NCBI RefSeq assembly: GCF_041146795.1
Contig: NC_135187.1
Span: 18,262,056 to 18,326,055, forward strand
Length of the DNA: 64,000 nt
Source: Maylandia zebra
Lineage: Eukaryota > Chordata > Actinopteri > Cichliformes > Cichlidae
Direction: 5' to 3'
Shown: piece by piece, positions 23,823-35,399 of the stretch
How positions within the stretch are numbered: the stretch's first letter is position 1
Layout of the letters: every line of letters begins with the position of its first letter
The notes under the pieces: model-generated
The model's input: only the letters and a program-made list of their open reading frames with translations
The model's database searches: none
Told to the model about the DNA's origin: nothing
Made by a program: the position numbers and the translations under genes

Positions 23823-25225
23823 CCATCGTGTTCAGTGATGGGACACAGAGATGGAAACCATCTTTCAAGGCACAGAGGAAATTCAGGCATTGCTGAGTAC
23901 CTTTACACGTCTGTTTTGGAGGGTTTTTGTTGTTCTGGATTCATTCCAAGGACGTAACACAGCTATTATTGCCAACTGGCATACCATAAAACACTTCCTG
24001 GTCCTACGAGGAGTAGAGGTCATTACCAAATAGGAAAAGGTCCTCCACTAACAGTTTGATAAATGAATGTAAGGTCAAAGATCAATCATACTCCCATCCT
24101 TGGCTTTGTTAAGGACAGGAAACACACACACACGGACATGTTGTCTGCCTTCTTTGGGACCACGGACCTCCCATACAGCTTTGCCTATCTAAGTGGAATC
24201 TAGAGTGGGACAATCCTGTGTTTATAAATGTGTGTCCAATGAGATAAAGGTTGGCAGAGAATGAAAATCTGTGGTGGCTTTCCTCTTTTCAGCAGTGCTC
24301 CCTTTGCAGAGAGCTCTTCTTCCTTTGCACAGCTTAGTTTATAGATGAATATATCAGGCACAAAATTAGACGCTCATTTACGAATAGTCTGATCTTTTGT
24401 TAGAGAAAGCCAAACAACAGACAACAGTCTCACATCTTTATGGCAAAAACCAAATACGTCATCTTAATTATACAGCGTTAAATGTCTTGATGAGTGTCTT
24501 GGCTTGAGAAGCAAGCAAGAAACTAAATATGTCCCAAAGTATAAAGCTAACCTTTCAAATGTTATAGTATTTTTTTGTGAACTACTTGACAACAAAGCTT
24601 TCCCAAAGCCATGTTAATGAAAAAATAATGTTCTTTAACAAGAGCAAGAGGCTCATTTAAAAAGCCCCGTTGACACTCTGAGGATAAATATATGCTCCTT
24701 ATAAAGCATGAGCTGAATTCAGTATGAGGTTTAGGGAATGCCCCTTTAAATCATGATCGGTTTGACAAACAGCAGAATGAGAGACCTGCTACATTGTAAG
24801 AGAAGACTGCTGCAGCAGCAGCTGCAGAAACATCTGTCTGCAGCAGCTGATGCATGGACAGTGCCTACAAGTGATTTTATATTCGTAGGGTAGCATATGT
24901 GAGACTTTAGATTTTAGTGGGTGAAGCCTTACATGCTTCTCCACCTCGCTCCCTATGGCGCGGCTGTTGTTCAGGTAGTCTGACACCGGGCCACTCATCA
25001 GCACGTCGAAGGCCTCCACGCACTGAGACAGACCTGGAAAAATACAGTGAAATCCTGCTAACTTGCTTGCTTGTCTTAATTGAATCCTCCAAATGCAAGT
25101 TTAACAGACTTGCCTCCATCAATGCCGTTGACACAGTCCCCGTTGGCCATCCCGCTGGACGCCTGCGCTGACATCTGCTCGAGGCGAGTCACAGCTCGCT
25201 CCAGGCGCTGCATTAATCCTTCCAT
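9675..25225 (-). CDS. cap2: CAP2, cyclase-associated actin-regulatory protein 2
   Basis: CAP proteins recycle actin: they help cofilin depolymerise filaments and recharge G-actin with ATP. CAP2 is the striated-muscle and brain isoform. Twelve coding exons on the minus strand: 25114-25225, 24933-25033, 23341-23418, 17916-18059, 17333-17418, 16842-16947, 10945-11140, 10670-10836, 10337-10460, 10162-10244, 9852-9995 and 9675-9758. They sum to 1425 nt, or 474 residues plus TGA (human 477). The N-terminal oligomerising helix is [18 protein letters not shown]. The helical folded domain spans about residues 40-210 ([36 protein letters not shown]). A polyproline tract of nine prolines starts near residue 229, the WH2 ([10 protein letters not shown]) lies near 259, and the C-terminal CARP beta domain spans about 315-474 ([34 protein letters not shown]). 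TEGC, SIPALGW, and the rbm24 neighbour favour CAP2 over CAP1. The intron after coding exon 1 has a GC donor. Confidence 0.96.
11885..12030 (+). repeat. LINE-like 3' fragment
   Basis: Contains 'agctgggatagaccacagct' and 'cgaccctgaattggataagc', phrases typical of a very common teleost repeat, probably a LINE tail. A related degenerate piece lies at 48297-48400. Confidence 0.55.
12162..12190. repeat. (CA)n microsatellite
   Basis: About 29 bp of CA in a cap2 intron. Confidence 0.95.
12430..12466. repeat. perfect hairpin, 15-bp stem
   Basis: CACCTAAATCCTTTT is followed by a 7-nt loop (TGTACAC) and its exact reverse complement. Confidence 0.85.
12600..13330. repeat. unclassified repeat with internally duplicated modules
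   Basis: Two modules recur in direct orientation. Module A, starting GAATGGAAACAACGGTGTAT, occurs at about 12847-12912 and 13002-13066. Module B, TATGGCTACGGCAGACTGGC and its extension to CTGCAG, occurs at about 12916-12951 and 13275-13308. The minus strand carries an AATAAA near the module A start. The arrangement resembles the end of an LTR-type or other retroelement, but no coding domain supports a class. Confidence 0.55.
13640..14190 (-). mobile_element. unclassified transposon remnant
   Basis: A 183-codon frame is open on the minus strand (13652-14203), but it is low-complexity and gives no domain. The DNA near 14110-14160 holds a GC-rich partial palindrome (CCGGGCAATGCCCGG) that I associate with repeated teleost DNA elements. 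An E-box-like CACGTG sits near 13947. Class unknown. Confidence 0.35.
15029..15940 (+). mobile_element. decayed Tc1-type (Sleeping Beauty-like) transposon
   Basis: The left terminus, CAGTTGTGGTCAGAAGTTTA, follows a TA and resembles the terminal repeat of the salmonid Tc1 group. Frames keep pieces of transposase: an N-terminal DNA-binding portion ([20 protein letters not shown], near 15456), [11 protein letters not shown] (near 15723) and a C-terminal segment ([16 protein letters not shown], near 15834). Several frameshifts and stops separate them. The right terminus could not be found. Confidence 0.8.
20133..20202. repeat. (CA)n microsatellite
   Basis: About 70 bp of uninterrupted CA. A second, interrupted CA tract follows at 20299-20366. 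Confidence 0.97.
22200..22745 (-). mobile_element. Tc1-type element split by a second insertion
   Basis: The outer parts (about 22207-22275 and 22475-22745) match a common teleost Tc1-type family: 'tccatttcattaggtacacc', 'ttgatacaaggcaggatgga', 'ccaaatcctgaccctaccat'. The centre (about 22310-22475) is unrelated and carries 'gaactgaagaagcttctcag' and 'aagctccttagactacca', phrases I associate with Penelope-like retroelement tails. No intact ORF. Confidence 0.6.
23419..24932 (-). other. cap2: cap2 intron between coding exons 2 and 3
   Basis: Non-coding. Contains a CT tract followed by a CA tract (23746-23819). No genes or recognisable transposons elsewhere in it. Confidence 0.8.
23746..23819. 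repeat. compound (CT)n(CA)n microsatellite
   Basis: About 24 bp of CT repeats run directly into about 50 bp of CA repeats. Confidence 0.97.
25114..25114 (-). other. cap2: GC splice donor at the end of cap2 coding exon 1
   Basis: On the minus strand the exon ends GATGGAG and the intron begins GCAAGT (plus 25108-25113). No in-frame GT is near. Only this GC donor lets the frame pass into the next exon, which starts GTCTGTCTCAG. The flanking bases fit the strong consensus typical of GC-AG introns. Confidence 0.8.
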
Positions 25226-25235
25226 GAAGACAAAC

Positions 25236-28200
25236 CTGGAAAACAAGAGCAGCTACGGATTCTTACTCATGGCCGCTGCTGCTGTCACATGATGACAGCT
25301 AAAATCATTGCAATTCATTTATAATCATTCTTTTTGTTTTATTTGGTGATGTTTGTCACTATTCAACCTTCTCACTGCGCTGCTCCTGATTTTCATCAAC
25401 ACTAAATTTAGCTATGTGCAGCACGCCTTGTATAAATAATGTCACTGTATGAGGTGTCTGGCTCACTGCCACAGTCACAGCCTGGGTCAGAACAATTTCA
25501 AAGTGTCACCTAATTGGGATGAAGAAAGGCAGAAACTGATGCCAGACTGAGAGAAAAGTCAAACAATGAAGTGGATTCTTTGATTAAATATACAGTTTAT
25601 TTATGGTTATTTGCTTATCTTTGGGTGCTTTAGTGATTTGAATCTTTCTTTTTTGTGTAATAATTTTGTCTTTTTTTGTCTTTTTGTTATAGTGTGTGCA
25701 AATAAATGAATAAAAGGTAATCTCTAAAAGCTCCTCTATCGTCGTGCAGCTTCTTCTTTCAGCTGCTCCCCCTAGGGTTCTCCACAGCAGATCATCTGCC
25801 TCCATCTCACCCTATACTTAGCATCCTCCTCTGTCACATCCAACCATCTGCGTGTCCTTCTCACTACATCCATGAATCTTCTCTGCAGCCTTGGTTTTTT
25901 CCTCCTTCCTGGCAGCTCCGTGTTCAGCATCCTTTGTCCAGCACATCCACTATCCCTCCTCTACACTTGTTCAAACCATCTCAGGTCCTAGTCCAAGTAA
26001 GATGCTGTTGTCTGATATTGTCTCTGTTTCATGCATGGTTCTGTTTTAGGGATATGACAGTAGCCTTTTTCCCTGCAGACTTCTGTGCATGGTAGCTAAT
26101 GATGCACCTACACCAGCCTCACTCTTGAGCACAGACCATGTAGACCATGATTTTTTTGAACATGCAGGAACTGAGAACATTTTCCTTTTCCTTTATCAAT
26201 GTCTATATTTTGCATAAAATATGGACTGATGTATCGATATTGGAAGTTTTTGCTCTGTAACGATCAACATCAACCCCGGAAGGACAAGATATATACAACG
26301 GGAAGACCTGCTTTCTGTTTTAGTCTATGGAAACTTAAAGTGTAGAAACATATTTGCATAAATTCACATGTTTCTGGCTGTTGGACAGAGGTAAACAAAC
26401 AGTAACTGAGCACCGCTGAAATACATTCGAGAATACTCCACAGACCACTTTGTCACACTGACCAGCCATATGTCTCACTATGAAGCGATGCAGGCCTGTT
26501 TCCAACATATATTAGTCAACAGAGGAGGAACTCAATCCAGCCACCCGCTGCATGTTTACGCAAACCACTGCTAGGTAACACATGCTTCCTAATCTGACAC
26601 CTGCTATTTACCTGGGTGTCCAACATGCAATCCAGGGGTGTGAGTTATAGACGGCTCTGTTTGCTTTACAAAAACGATCTACAGAAACGCTCGGAAACAC
26701 TTTCCAATAATATGGCAGCTATGTTGGCTGAATAGCATTCGCTGTCTGTAATCTTTGTAAATTATGTCTACTAATTATGTCCTGTGAGCAGCAAACATGT
26801 CCTGATGGGCGTCATCGAATCTCTCTGGAGAAATCTCCCAGCAGTGCCAAATTCCTGTTTCAGGACTCAGAGGTTATTTCTGCTCTGTGGGTCACAGCAG
26901 CTCTTAGGCAAGACCAGAAACCTGGAGAGCAGAGTCTCGGTTTGCAACAAGCGTTTGTGTTCTCTGAAGCAGGACACTTAAAGTTTGAGCAATGAGTCGA
27001 AAATATTCTTATCAGTTTGTACTTTGGTACCAGCTTCTGGTCTCGAGGGTCTGATCCAAGTGGGATTACAAAACAAAACTTTATATTAAACATTAATCCA
27101 AAAAATACAAATAAAAAATACACAATATTTGCAAATTGTCAGCTAGTGTGCAGACCTGTCACCCTTTATCCAGTGAGGTCTGCAGATCTCCCGAGTGGCT
27201 CTGCAAAATGCACCATAGCTCATGAAATTGTGTTTTTATTATATATACAGGGGATCATATATAGACCATTTAACTCAGCAAAACAAGCATGTCATATCAT
27301 CACTTCGATCTATCATAAGATCACTCCTCTCATTGGGAAGGGAACCATTCTTACAGCTTCGGATATTAGCCAGACTCGTAGGCTGGTGAGCACGGCGATT
27401 TGTGACACAGATCAGACTGTCGCATGAGGATATGAGGATTAGTGATATGAGCGATTTCTTAAAAATAAGTCTTTCCTTTAAGAAGTCTCTGGCCCCAGAA
27501 AGTTTTGTAACACCTGCTTTTATATTTCATCTGGTAGACTTGATACCTGTTGCTTGTACTCTGTGAACACACCATAACGACTGTATGTTTAGATTTGAAA
27601 ATCTTTTGCCATAAAAGTAGATGTGATTTTATTAGAGCTGAAACAATTGAAGCTGATCTTCAGAGCCAAGTCAAATTTGATGGTTCCAGCAAAAATAATC
27701 TTTAAATACTGACATAACTCAAAGATAGAACGATTATTATAATACATAATGCCTGGGTTTGTCTGGGTTTGTCTGGGTTTGAGGATAGAGCAAAAAGTTC
27801 AAATTTAAATTCAGTAGAGTGCAAAAAAATCAACTACTGTACTATTTCAAATCCAAAACACTTCATCACTGTCTCGCTTGTCAACAACCTCAAATTTTGC
27901 CTATGAAGACTGAAGCAAAGACACTCAGCCTCTGTTCTGATTTTATTGTCACTTGTCCAAATTCTCCATGGCAATGCAAAGACATGGCCAATGATGCTCT
28001 TTTAGGCTTTTCATATGGACTTACTGGAATGCATTCAGTCTAACACAAAGACCTAATGGGAGGAAGCCTCGGGGTTAAGCCTGCTGGCTGTATCAGAGAT
28101 ACATCTCTGTGGCATGAAAATGTGGCAGTACTGTTTTTAATGTGTCTGTAATTTCCAACAAATAGCCTTTACCTCAGTCTCCTTAATAATAGACATAAAG

Positions 28201-29426
28201 ACAGTTAACTTTATTTATCCTGGAGAGAAAAATATGTTGTTATAGCAGCAGACTTGTGAAAATACAAACAAAGCAAAGAATACACAAACTACAAATGCCA
28301 AATGATGCATGAAAACAACAGATAAGAAAAAAAAAGAATGAATGGACTATATACTGACTATACTGAGTGATATGTGATTATAAGGTGATAGAATCAGCCT
28401 GTGAAGCATTAAAAGAGGTCCAAATGTGCAAAATGTGGAGTGTTTAGTTTATGGGCAGTTAAGTGTCAGCAGGTGTCGGGTTGGCCAGCAACACAAACAC
28501 TCCACAGCAAAACCAGCAGCACATGCAGTGGAAAGATTTTAGGGACTTCACCCTGACTCTGCATGTGCCTCCTGAACCCCCCGGCCTGGTATCTGATCTT
28601 TGTGGCTATATTGGGACGCAGTCTGGCTCCTGCTGTTATGGGCCTACTGTAAGATATTCCACTGTGGGCCTGGGTCCTGCACCCGGAGACACTTTGATTC
28701 TTCATCTGCTGCAACTCTTCATCCACCTACTGATGTGGGAAGCTGTGATGTGATCAGTGGGAGTTGATGGTGAAAGGTTTGGCTGTTATGATTAAGAATA
28801 TTACTATTTATGTAATAATAATTTGGATTATCTATATGAGGTTAATAAAGAGATATGTAACTCATGTAATATGGACCAGAGGCTGGGAGTGTGCTGATAG
28901 ATCTTTGAGAAAAAGCTGAATCAATTTAAAATATGAAAGCATATGAGTCTTGTCCAAGTCGGTTTAAAGGTTTAGTTGCCGCATTAGCGTCCTGTTGTTT
29001 CTGGGGCACAGCATATGTGATCCTAAAAAATTACTGGGCTGTTTAAACTCACACTGGTTTATCACAGCTGCAAAATGAACCCTCTCTGTGTAAACACGAG
29101 AAGACACCATCACTCCATAATAAAACATGACATGGCACCGGCTCACAGGACTTCACCCGTCCTTCAGTCTGATGCTTCATATTCCGCGCCGCAATAATGT
29201 TACTCCCCGCAGCGATCGAGATAAAGGAGGTGACAAACAGTGCTCTCACATGCCCTGCCATAACATACGAAAGCAGGCTGCACGGGATCAATTTGTCTGG
29301 ACATTATTATTGCGTAGGGATGCGCACCCCCACCCCGGGGCTCCATCCCTCCGCCCCACACTGAAACGAACTGAACTTGACACTGGTTAAAAAAAATCAT
29401 CAGTACATCCTCTAAAAGCATCTTAC
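25236..29426 (-). other. cap2: cap2 first intron (5' UTR)
   Basis: Non-coding. It runs from a GTAAGA donor (plus 29421-29426) to an acceptor above 25235. A dispersed repeat lies at 25725-25990. A triplicated 10-bp motif (TCTGGGTTTG) lies around 27753-27781. A possible LINE/SINE tail lies near 28205-28260. No coding sequence was recognised. Confidence 0.7.
25725..25990. repeat. dispersed teleost repeat
   Basis: Pyrimidine-rich segment with 'cacagcagatcatctgcctc' and 'cactacatccatgaatcttc', which I recognise as a common fish repeat, probably LINE-derived. Confidence 0.5.
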
Positions 29427-29700
29427 CTCCCTGGTCTGGTCCGCGGTAAATTTCTGTCCGGATCTTTAGGGGTGTGATTACGCCGGGACGGATTCGTGGC
29501 AGTTCGCTGCTGTCTTGCGGTCCCCTCCTGCTCCCCTGCCCCGTCACTCAGCTGCGCGCTGCACCGGCTCCTCTTCCGGGATGTCCTAATTAAGCAACAC
29601 GTTGAACCTGAGAGCCGCACAGCTGCAGAGACCAGGACCGTGACTCAGTGCCTCTCTGCTCCGGGGGAGAGACGTTTGCCTCGCAGACAACATGGCAGCA
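29427..29700 (-). promoter_or_regulatory. cap2: cap2 first exon and CpG-rich promoter
   Basis: A good donor at 29421-29426 ends a non-coding exon that starts somewhere in 29500-29650. The surrounding 29150-29700 is clearly richer in G, C and CpG than flanking DNA, as expected for a CpG-island promoter. The start site itself cannot be placed. Confidence 0.55.
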
Positions 29701-30076
29701 TCGGAGAGCTCTGCTAAAAATAGACAAGTGATTGGTGCTGTGGCGATGCCGGCATGGGGCTCTTTTGAGGGAATGGCCTTTTACAAGCTGGGCAGTCATC
29801 ATCATCATATTCATAGTGCATGGGAATGAAATGAAGTTTTACCCCTTCGCTGACCTTTAAAATTGAAGACTGCAAATTTTCAACATTTTAAATCCCTAAA
29901 CGAATACAAGTCACAACAATAACTCCAAAATCAGTTAAAGGTTTAAAGCTGCCCTTTAGTTTTCTACTTTTAACGTAAATACTCCCTCAGTTCCCCAAGG
30001 TAAACAGACACCAAACCCTATGTTTAACCCCACTGAGGTCCAAGAATAGCAGACATACGCTGGTCTGTTGCAGTCA

Positions 30077-30560
30077 TAGACTGTATATAAAAGATGGGCA
30101 CAAAGTCAGAGTTCCTGTGTCATGAAAGTGCCTATCTTTTTACCTGGTTAAATCACCATGGCAACATACAACAAGCGCATTTCCTAATCAAGAGCAGGTC
30201 CTGTTCAGCGTTTCAGTGATACCCATTGAGCCAGCTAATGCAAAGAAAGCCTGAGGGTGGTGAACTTCCTTCCTTGACGCCTCAGGTCTGAAAAGCAAAG
30301 CCAGAGTAGAAGTTTTTCAAATCTGCATTCTCTCTAACGGACAGCAGGGGTTTACTTGTAAATGAGAGTCAGCATTATAGTAATAGAGGACAAGAGGATA
30401 AAGCCAAGTATGGTTTAGGACAGGCTTACCTTGTCATCTGCACCTTGCACACCACAAATTTCAAAACAACAAGGCAGGGGCCATGTAAATGCACAGCTTG
30501 AGGTTTCATAATGGGACTTTTCTAATGAATGCCCATCTACAGCCATCTTTTATAAACAGT
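30077..30560. repeat. dispersed teleost repeat
   Basis: Begins 'tcatagactgtatataaaag' and ends near 'ccatcttttataaacagtat'. It shares a 'tctgcattctctctaacgga' segment with the repeat in the aunip 3' UTR. Confidence 0.45.
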
Positions 30561-31939
30561 ATGGTAACAGTGTGGTGTAGCATCTAGGAATCAGTGAGGC
30601 TGAGTGTAGTTAGAAGTTTCCAGTAAGCTAGCTGACATGTTCTGAGGTAATTCTCAAAAGCTACAATTTCAGCACTGCTGAATATTGTTGGTGGTGAAGT
30701 TAGCCTCTTCACACAAAGTTTAGACTAATATAAACAAAACAGCACAGGAAGCTTTAGACACAGACAAATAATTTAAAAAGATTAATAAACAATCTTGAGA
30801 ATGTGCAACAACACTGAGTCTTCAGAGTTATCCAGGGCATAAGTTAGAATCAGGTCCAGATCCTGAACACTTAGTTGTTCCCTGTGTATCCATCGGAGTG
30901 TGAATATGTGTGCATGAATCTTATTTTAAAAAGTGCTTAGGTATAGATACAAGCCCTGTTTGATTGTGTGTGATTGGGTGAATGAAACTTGTAGGAGAAA
31001 GTGCTCTGAAAGCTCAAACTGAGTAAAAAGGGGACATACGAGCCAGACTACACAACATTCTCTACAAGCAAAAACTACAGATTTCTTTAATCCTTTGAAA
31101 GCTTGCCACTCCTTCTGTGACTCTTTCTTTAGTTTTTTCCCCCAGTGTAGGTATTTTTAACAAGTTGTCTTAAAGTTTCTAATAAGAAAACATCAACACT
31201 TTAAGGAGCACCTCCACCCGCAAGATATAAAACCTCCATCTGTTTTCACAGAGCAGTCCCTTCTGTCATCCTAAACTCTGAGGCCATTTCAAACTCCAGC
31301 TAGAGGAGGGTTGCAGCTGTGGATCATCCTTTTTTAATAAAGTAACAGCTTTAATCTTGTTATGGCATGATGTCAGGTGCTACTGATTTTACCCATAAGG
31401 CCTTGCTGCGTCCATGCTGTGTCACGGTCAACACTCACAGCAATGTGACCCAGTTTCATGTTTCAGTGGCGACCAAAATGCTCCTCTGAGTAGAATGAAA
31501 GACGTCAGAAAGCGAGCAGCTAACTCTTCTTAACATGACTTATTGATTAGAGCAGGGATTAATCATTGATAGGCCTCGACTTGATTAGTATCCATGGTTA
31601 CTCAATCTGGGCGTGACTAACTCCAGTGTTTCATAACATGGTTTCATGTGGGACCACGCACACTCAGACTTACAGAGTCACATATTTATGTTCAAACATA
31701 AATAAACACAATTTTTCACAATCATTTCAGAAATTATGAAAACTTGTTAAAAAATATAATTTTGCTATTCTTATGTTTATAACAGGGTTTTGTTTTTTTA
31801 AATATCCATGGTCAACTTTGTTTTCATTTCATAACCTTTCATGGCAGTGGCCTCATTTGAAAGACCTTCTTGGTTTGGACACGGACACAGCTGCTTCTAT
31901 TTAGTTTGACATGGGTGCTCTTCACTAACCCATCTTAAT

Positions 31940-32360
31940 TTAATTCAGTTTTATTTATATAGCACGAAAATCACAACAACAGTCACCTCAAGGTGCTTTA
32001 TATTGTAAAGACCCTACAATAATACAGAGGAAACCCCAATAATCCAATGACCCCTATTAGCAAGCACTTGGCGACAGTGGGGCCTGTATTTGTATTGAGC
32101 TTTTACTTAGTCGCTAAGGACCCCAAAGCGCTTTACACTACATTCAGTCATACACCCATTCACACACTGGTGATGGTAAGCCACAGCTGCCCTGGGGCGA
32201 ACTGACAGAGGCGAGGCTGCCGGACTCTGACCACCACCAGTAGGCAACAGGTGAAGTGTCTTGCCCAAGGACACAACGACCGAAACTGTTGGAGCCGGGG
32301 CTCCAACCAGCAACCTTCCGATTACAAGATGAACTGCCAACTCTTGAGCCACGATCGCCC
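31940..32360. repeat. two adjoining LINE-like tails
   Basis: First part (31940-32050): 'cagttttatttatatagcac ... caaggtgctttatattgtaa'. Second part (32052-32360): 'aaagcgctttacactacatt ... tgtcttgcccaaggacacaa ... ggagccggggctccaaccag'. Both are phrases of very common teleost repeats, probably L2/CR1-type LINE 3' ends. Confidence 0.6.
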
Positions 32361-34273
32361 CGGAAAGCTGTGTTGAGCAGGTCTGAGTCGTTCCAAGTAG
32401 GTACTAATGGAAAAGGGGCCCATAAACCAAAATAAATTGTATATTTCATTTTTAAGAAATAGATTACAATACAATTACATGCTAAATAAAATACAATCAA
32501 TACTGAAATATAATATATATAATATCTAATGTAATTAATATTGAATTATTTTTATTTTATTTGTCAAAAGGATAAATAAACAATCCATTTTCAAAAAATA
32601 GAATTCTGTGGCAGTTATTTCATGGTTCAGGCTAAAGGGTTATTGGGCAGCTTAAGCTCCCAGAAAGAGAGTTACTGGTTTGAACCCAAACTGGGGTCTT
32701 TCACATAGAGTATTGGTCAGTCCAGTGAGCACTGTCAAACAATTTCTTTTGTTTCTGGCAAAGAGAAACGACCAACTGTTGTCAATCTTCATCAGTAATG
32801 AGAAGTTAATAGGTTTATGTCTTGTCAAATCACACTGTAAAACAGGGGTAGCTGTTCAGCACCATTATTTAAAAAGTGTACATTTACTTCCGATCACAAT
32901 GAAATGATAGCAAATTTGCATTAGCATTAGCATTTTACTTATTGACAGTTTCATTGTTTACTAAGCAGCCTGTAGTCACACTCCCTGACCACTCCCCCTG
33001 GCATGCACGCCAATCATATTCTTTTGTTTATAACCAACTCTGGATTTTCATACATATCAAAGCAGAAATCTGTTAACAGTAGACTGAGGTGTATTTGTGG
33101 AGAAAGACCAGTAACCACAGTATGTGTTTCTGTAAACAAAAGACAAGCAGCCTTTTTAAATATCGAACATTTTATTCCAATTTGAGAAATTTTAGTTGAT
33201 ATTCTGAAGTAAAGGTTTTAATATCAACAGGACCTTTGCATTTAATAACAACACTTTACATGCCCTCATCCAGTGACAATGAAAAGCTTCATTAAACTTT
33301 TTTTTGTTGTTTATTTTATTTCCCTTGTAAGAAAGAGTTCAAGTATAAAAATTCCCAACAGTGTAAAATTGCCCATCTGATGAATATGAAGCAAAAAAAG
33401 AGCACAGCTACTGAAACCTCGACAACAGCTATACATTCTAGTAGAGAAAAGCAGCTTTTTTTTTGCTTCTTTTTACCAAAAAGAAAAAAAAAGATTAGTT
33501 TTTCCTCTTCTCTAAACATAGAAGAGGCAGAGTACTGTCTGCATGCAAGGAGACCTGCATTTAAATAAAGTTCTTCCATACAAAAAGGCATGAAGCTGAT
33601 ATTTAATGTCATGTTCCGAAGAATCAAAAAAGATAAAAAATAGAAGTACAGTGCACATTTTTAAATAACTCCTATATCAACATTTTGGTTGATTATGTTA
33701 TTATTAATAATAATAATGATAATAATGATAATAAAACTAATCAATAACTTATATATGCCTTGAGATGAGTACATCATATTAATAATACAGTACCGCCACT
33801 AAGTCTCTACTCTCAGAGTGTCAACATAGTCAACCCTCAAAAATAAATATCTTAAATAGTAGATTTATCTCTCTTTTTTTTTTTTTTTTAAGTTTTTTTC
33901 TCTCTTAAATAGCAGTAAAAATGTAAGGCACATTTAAGAGAGACCAACACGACGTCAAAGAGGAAACCCACATCCTCCCACCCCACCTGGTGTTCTTGAC
34001 AGACATGAGGCAGGCCAGTTGTCGGGGTGGCTTTGGTGAAAGTGTTTGTGAGTGCGTACCTGACTACAGCAGCACAGAGGTGGAAATGCTGACGGGGGCA
34101 GTGCTGAATGACCGGGGTGGAGGATGAGTCGAGTGGGGTGGGGGTGGGGGTTAAAGTTGGTTCCCAAAGGGCTCGGCCGGGGATTAAAATGTGACAACTC
34201 AACAAATGAGCACAAGTGAAGCGTTCTTTCCAGAGTGATCCGTCTGTGTGGCGCTGGAGCTGGCTCTGTCCAA

Positions 34274-34298
34274 CCCCCCCCCCCCCCCCCCCCCCCCC
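34274..34298. repeat. C homopolymer, 25 nt
   Basis: Twenty-five consecutive C on the plus strand (G in the rbm24 transcript sense), within the predicted 3' UTR. Confidence 0.95.
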
Positions 34299-35188
34299 AC
34301 CAGCAGCTGCTGCTGCTCTCCCTCTTTCTGCTTCTCTCAAAAGCAGAGACAGAGAGAAGCACGACTGCGCTTGCCTTTGTCTTTGACTGCTATGTGTGCA
34401 GCTCTGGATGTATGTGTCAGTTTACATATGAGCGAAACGTGGAAAAGCAACAGATTTAGTGTTTCTCATTGTCCGAAGCCATTTTTCAGTCTCTCTCCTT
34501 TTGTCAGTGCCTTTGTTTTATTTGCCAAGTCCCCCCTTTTTTTTCAGTCCAAGAGTCAAGTCAGAGTTGATGACATTTTCAGTTTCTTTTCTTTGTTTCT
34601 TTGTCTCATGGTGATTTGTTTGCTTTGCATAGGTCAAGAGGTTGAGAGACACAGAGTTTAAAAAAAAAAGGGACATTCAGCATCAGGAAGATAATAAGGT
34701 AGTTCTTCAAATGTTTGTGACACGGCGAGTCACACAAAATAATAGCTAACACAGTGGAAACCGTTCCATTTCCCTGATTATCAGAAAATATCAACTTCCA
34801 AAAATGCACTTGAAAAGACAAAAAGAACAAGCAGAGCCCTCAGTGTTTAATAATAACAAATAATAAATATAAATGTTATGAGGGCATTAAATAACCTAAC
34901 AAGAGGAAAAAAAGGAGTATTTTCCTAAAAACTAACGTTAAAGACAGCAATAGGACCTATACCAACCACAGGGATTAGTTCCTGGATCTCTAAAAATAAG
35001 TACTGTACTACAATGATAATAGTAATGATAATAATAATCATGGTAATAACAACAACAACAACAATAATGATAATAATAATAGAAAACCATTTTCATTATT
35101 TGTCCTGCGGCTTTTTTTCATTTTCTCTTTTTTCATTTTTTTGGTTGAAGCACAGCAAGTTGAAAAGTTACTGTAAAAAGTTCCCACC

Positions 35189-35213
35189 TCACCATCATCA
35201 CCATCACCATCAC

Positions 35214-35251
<38 letters not shown>

Positions 35252-35252
35252 C
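35189..35252. repeat. (CAT)n/(CAC) trinucleotide tract
   Basis: About 64 bp of CAT with interspersed CAC, just downstream of the rbm24 stop. It reads ATG/GTG-type triplets in the transcript. Confidence 0.95.
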
Positions 35253-35399
35253 CTTTTTAAAGCAACTCTGCTTTTGAGCTGTTGACACGCCACACCCTTA
35301 ACGCCACTCCCTCTTTTTTTTCTTTTTTTTTTTAACAGATCAGCTGTAGCTGGGGTGGGCCTCCTTCTTGCTCTGCATGTCCAGCACTTGCAGGACCTG

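Larger units (their letters stand above)
29701..33170. other. cap2-rbm24 intergenic region
   Basis: No gene recognised. It holds dispersed repeats at about 30077-30560 ('tagactgtatataaaagatg' family), 31940-32050 ('ttttatttatatagcacgaa') and 32055-32360. Other parts look like unique AT-rich DNA. Confidence 0.7.
33171..35399 (-). other. rbm24: rbm24 3' UTR (predicted)
   Basis: Non-coding DNA after the rbm24 stop. Minus-strand AATAAA signals occur at 33310-33320 (two overlapping) and 33171-33176, giving a 3' UTR of about 2.1-2.2 kb. Inside are a 25-nt C run on the plus strand (34274-34298) and a CAT/CAC trinucleotide tract (35189-35252). Frames of up to 150 codons here are artefacts of these tracts. 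Confidence 0.6.

Noticed and set aside
9675..25225. Assignment as cap1
   Set aside because: The end TEIAG resembles CAP1, but TEGC, SIPALGW, RERNRG, HHTTGL and the rbm24 neighbour all favour CAP2.
33888..34362. Minus-strand frames of 135-150 codons with poly-Gly or poly-Ala
   Set aside because: Created by the homopolymer C run in the predicted rbm24 3' UTR; no family resemblance.
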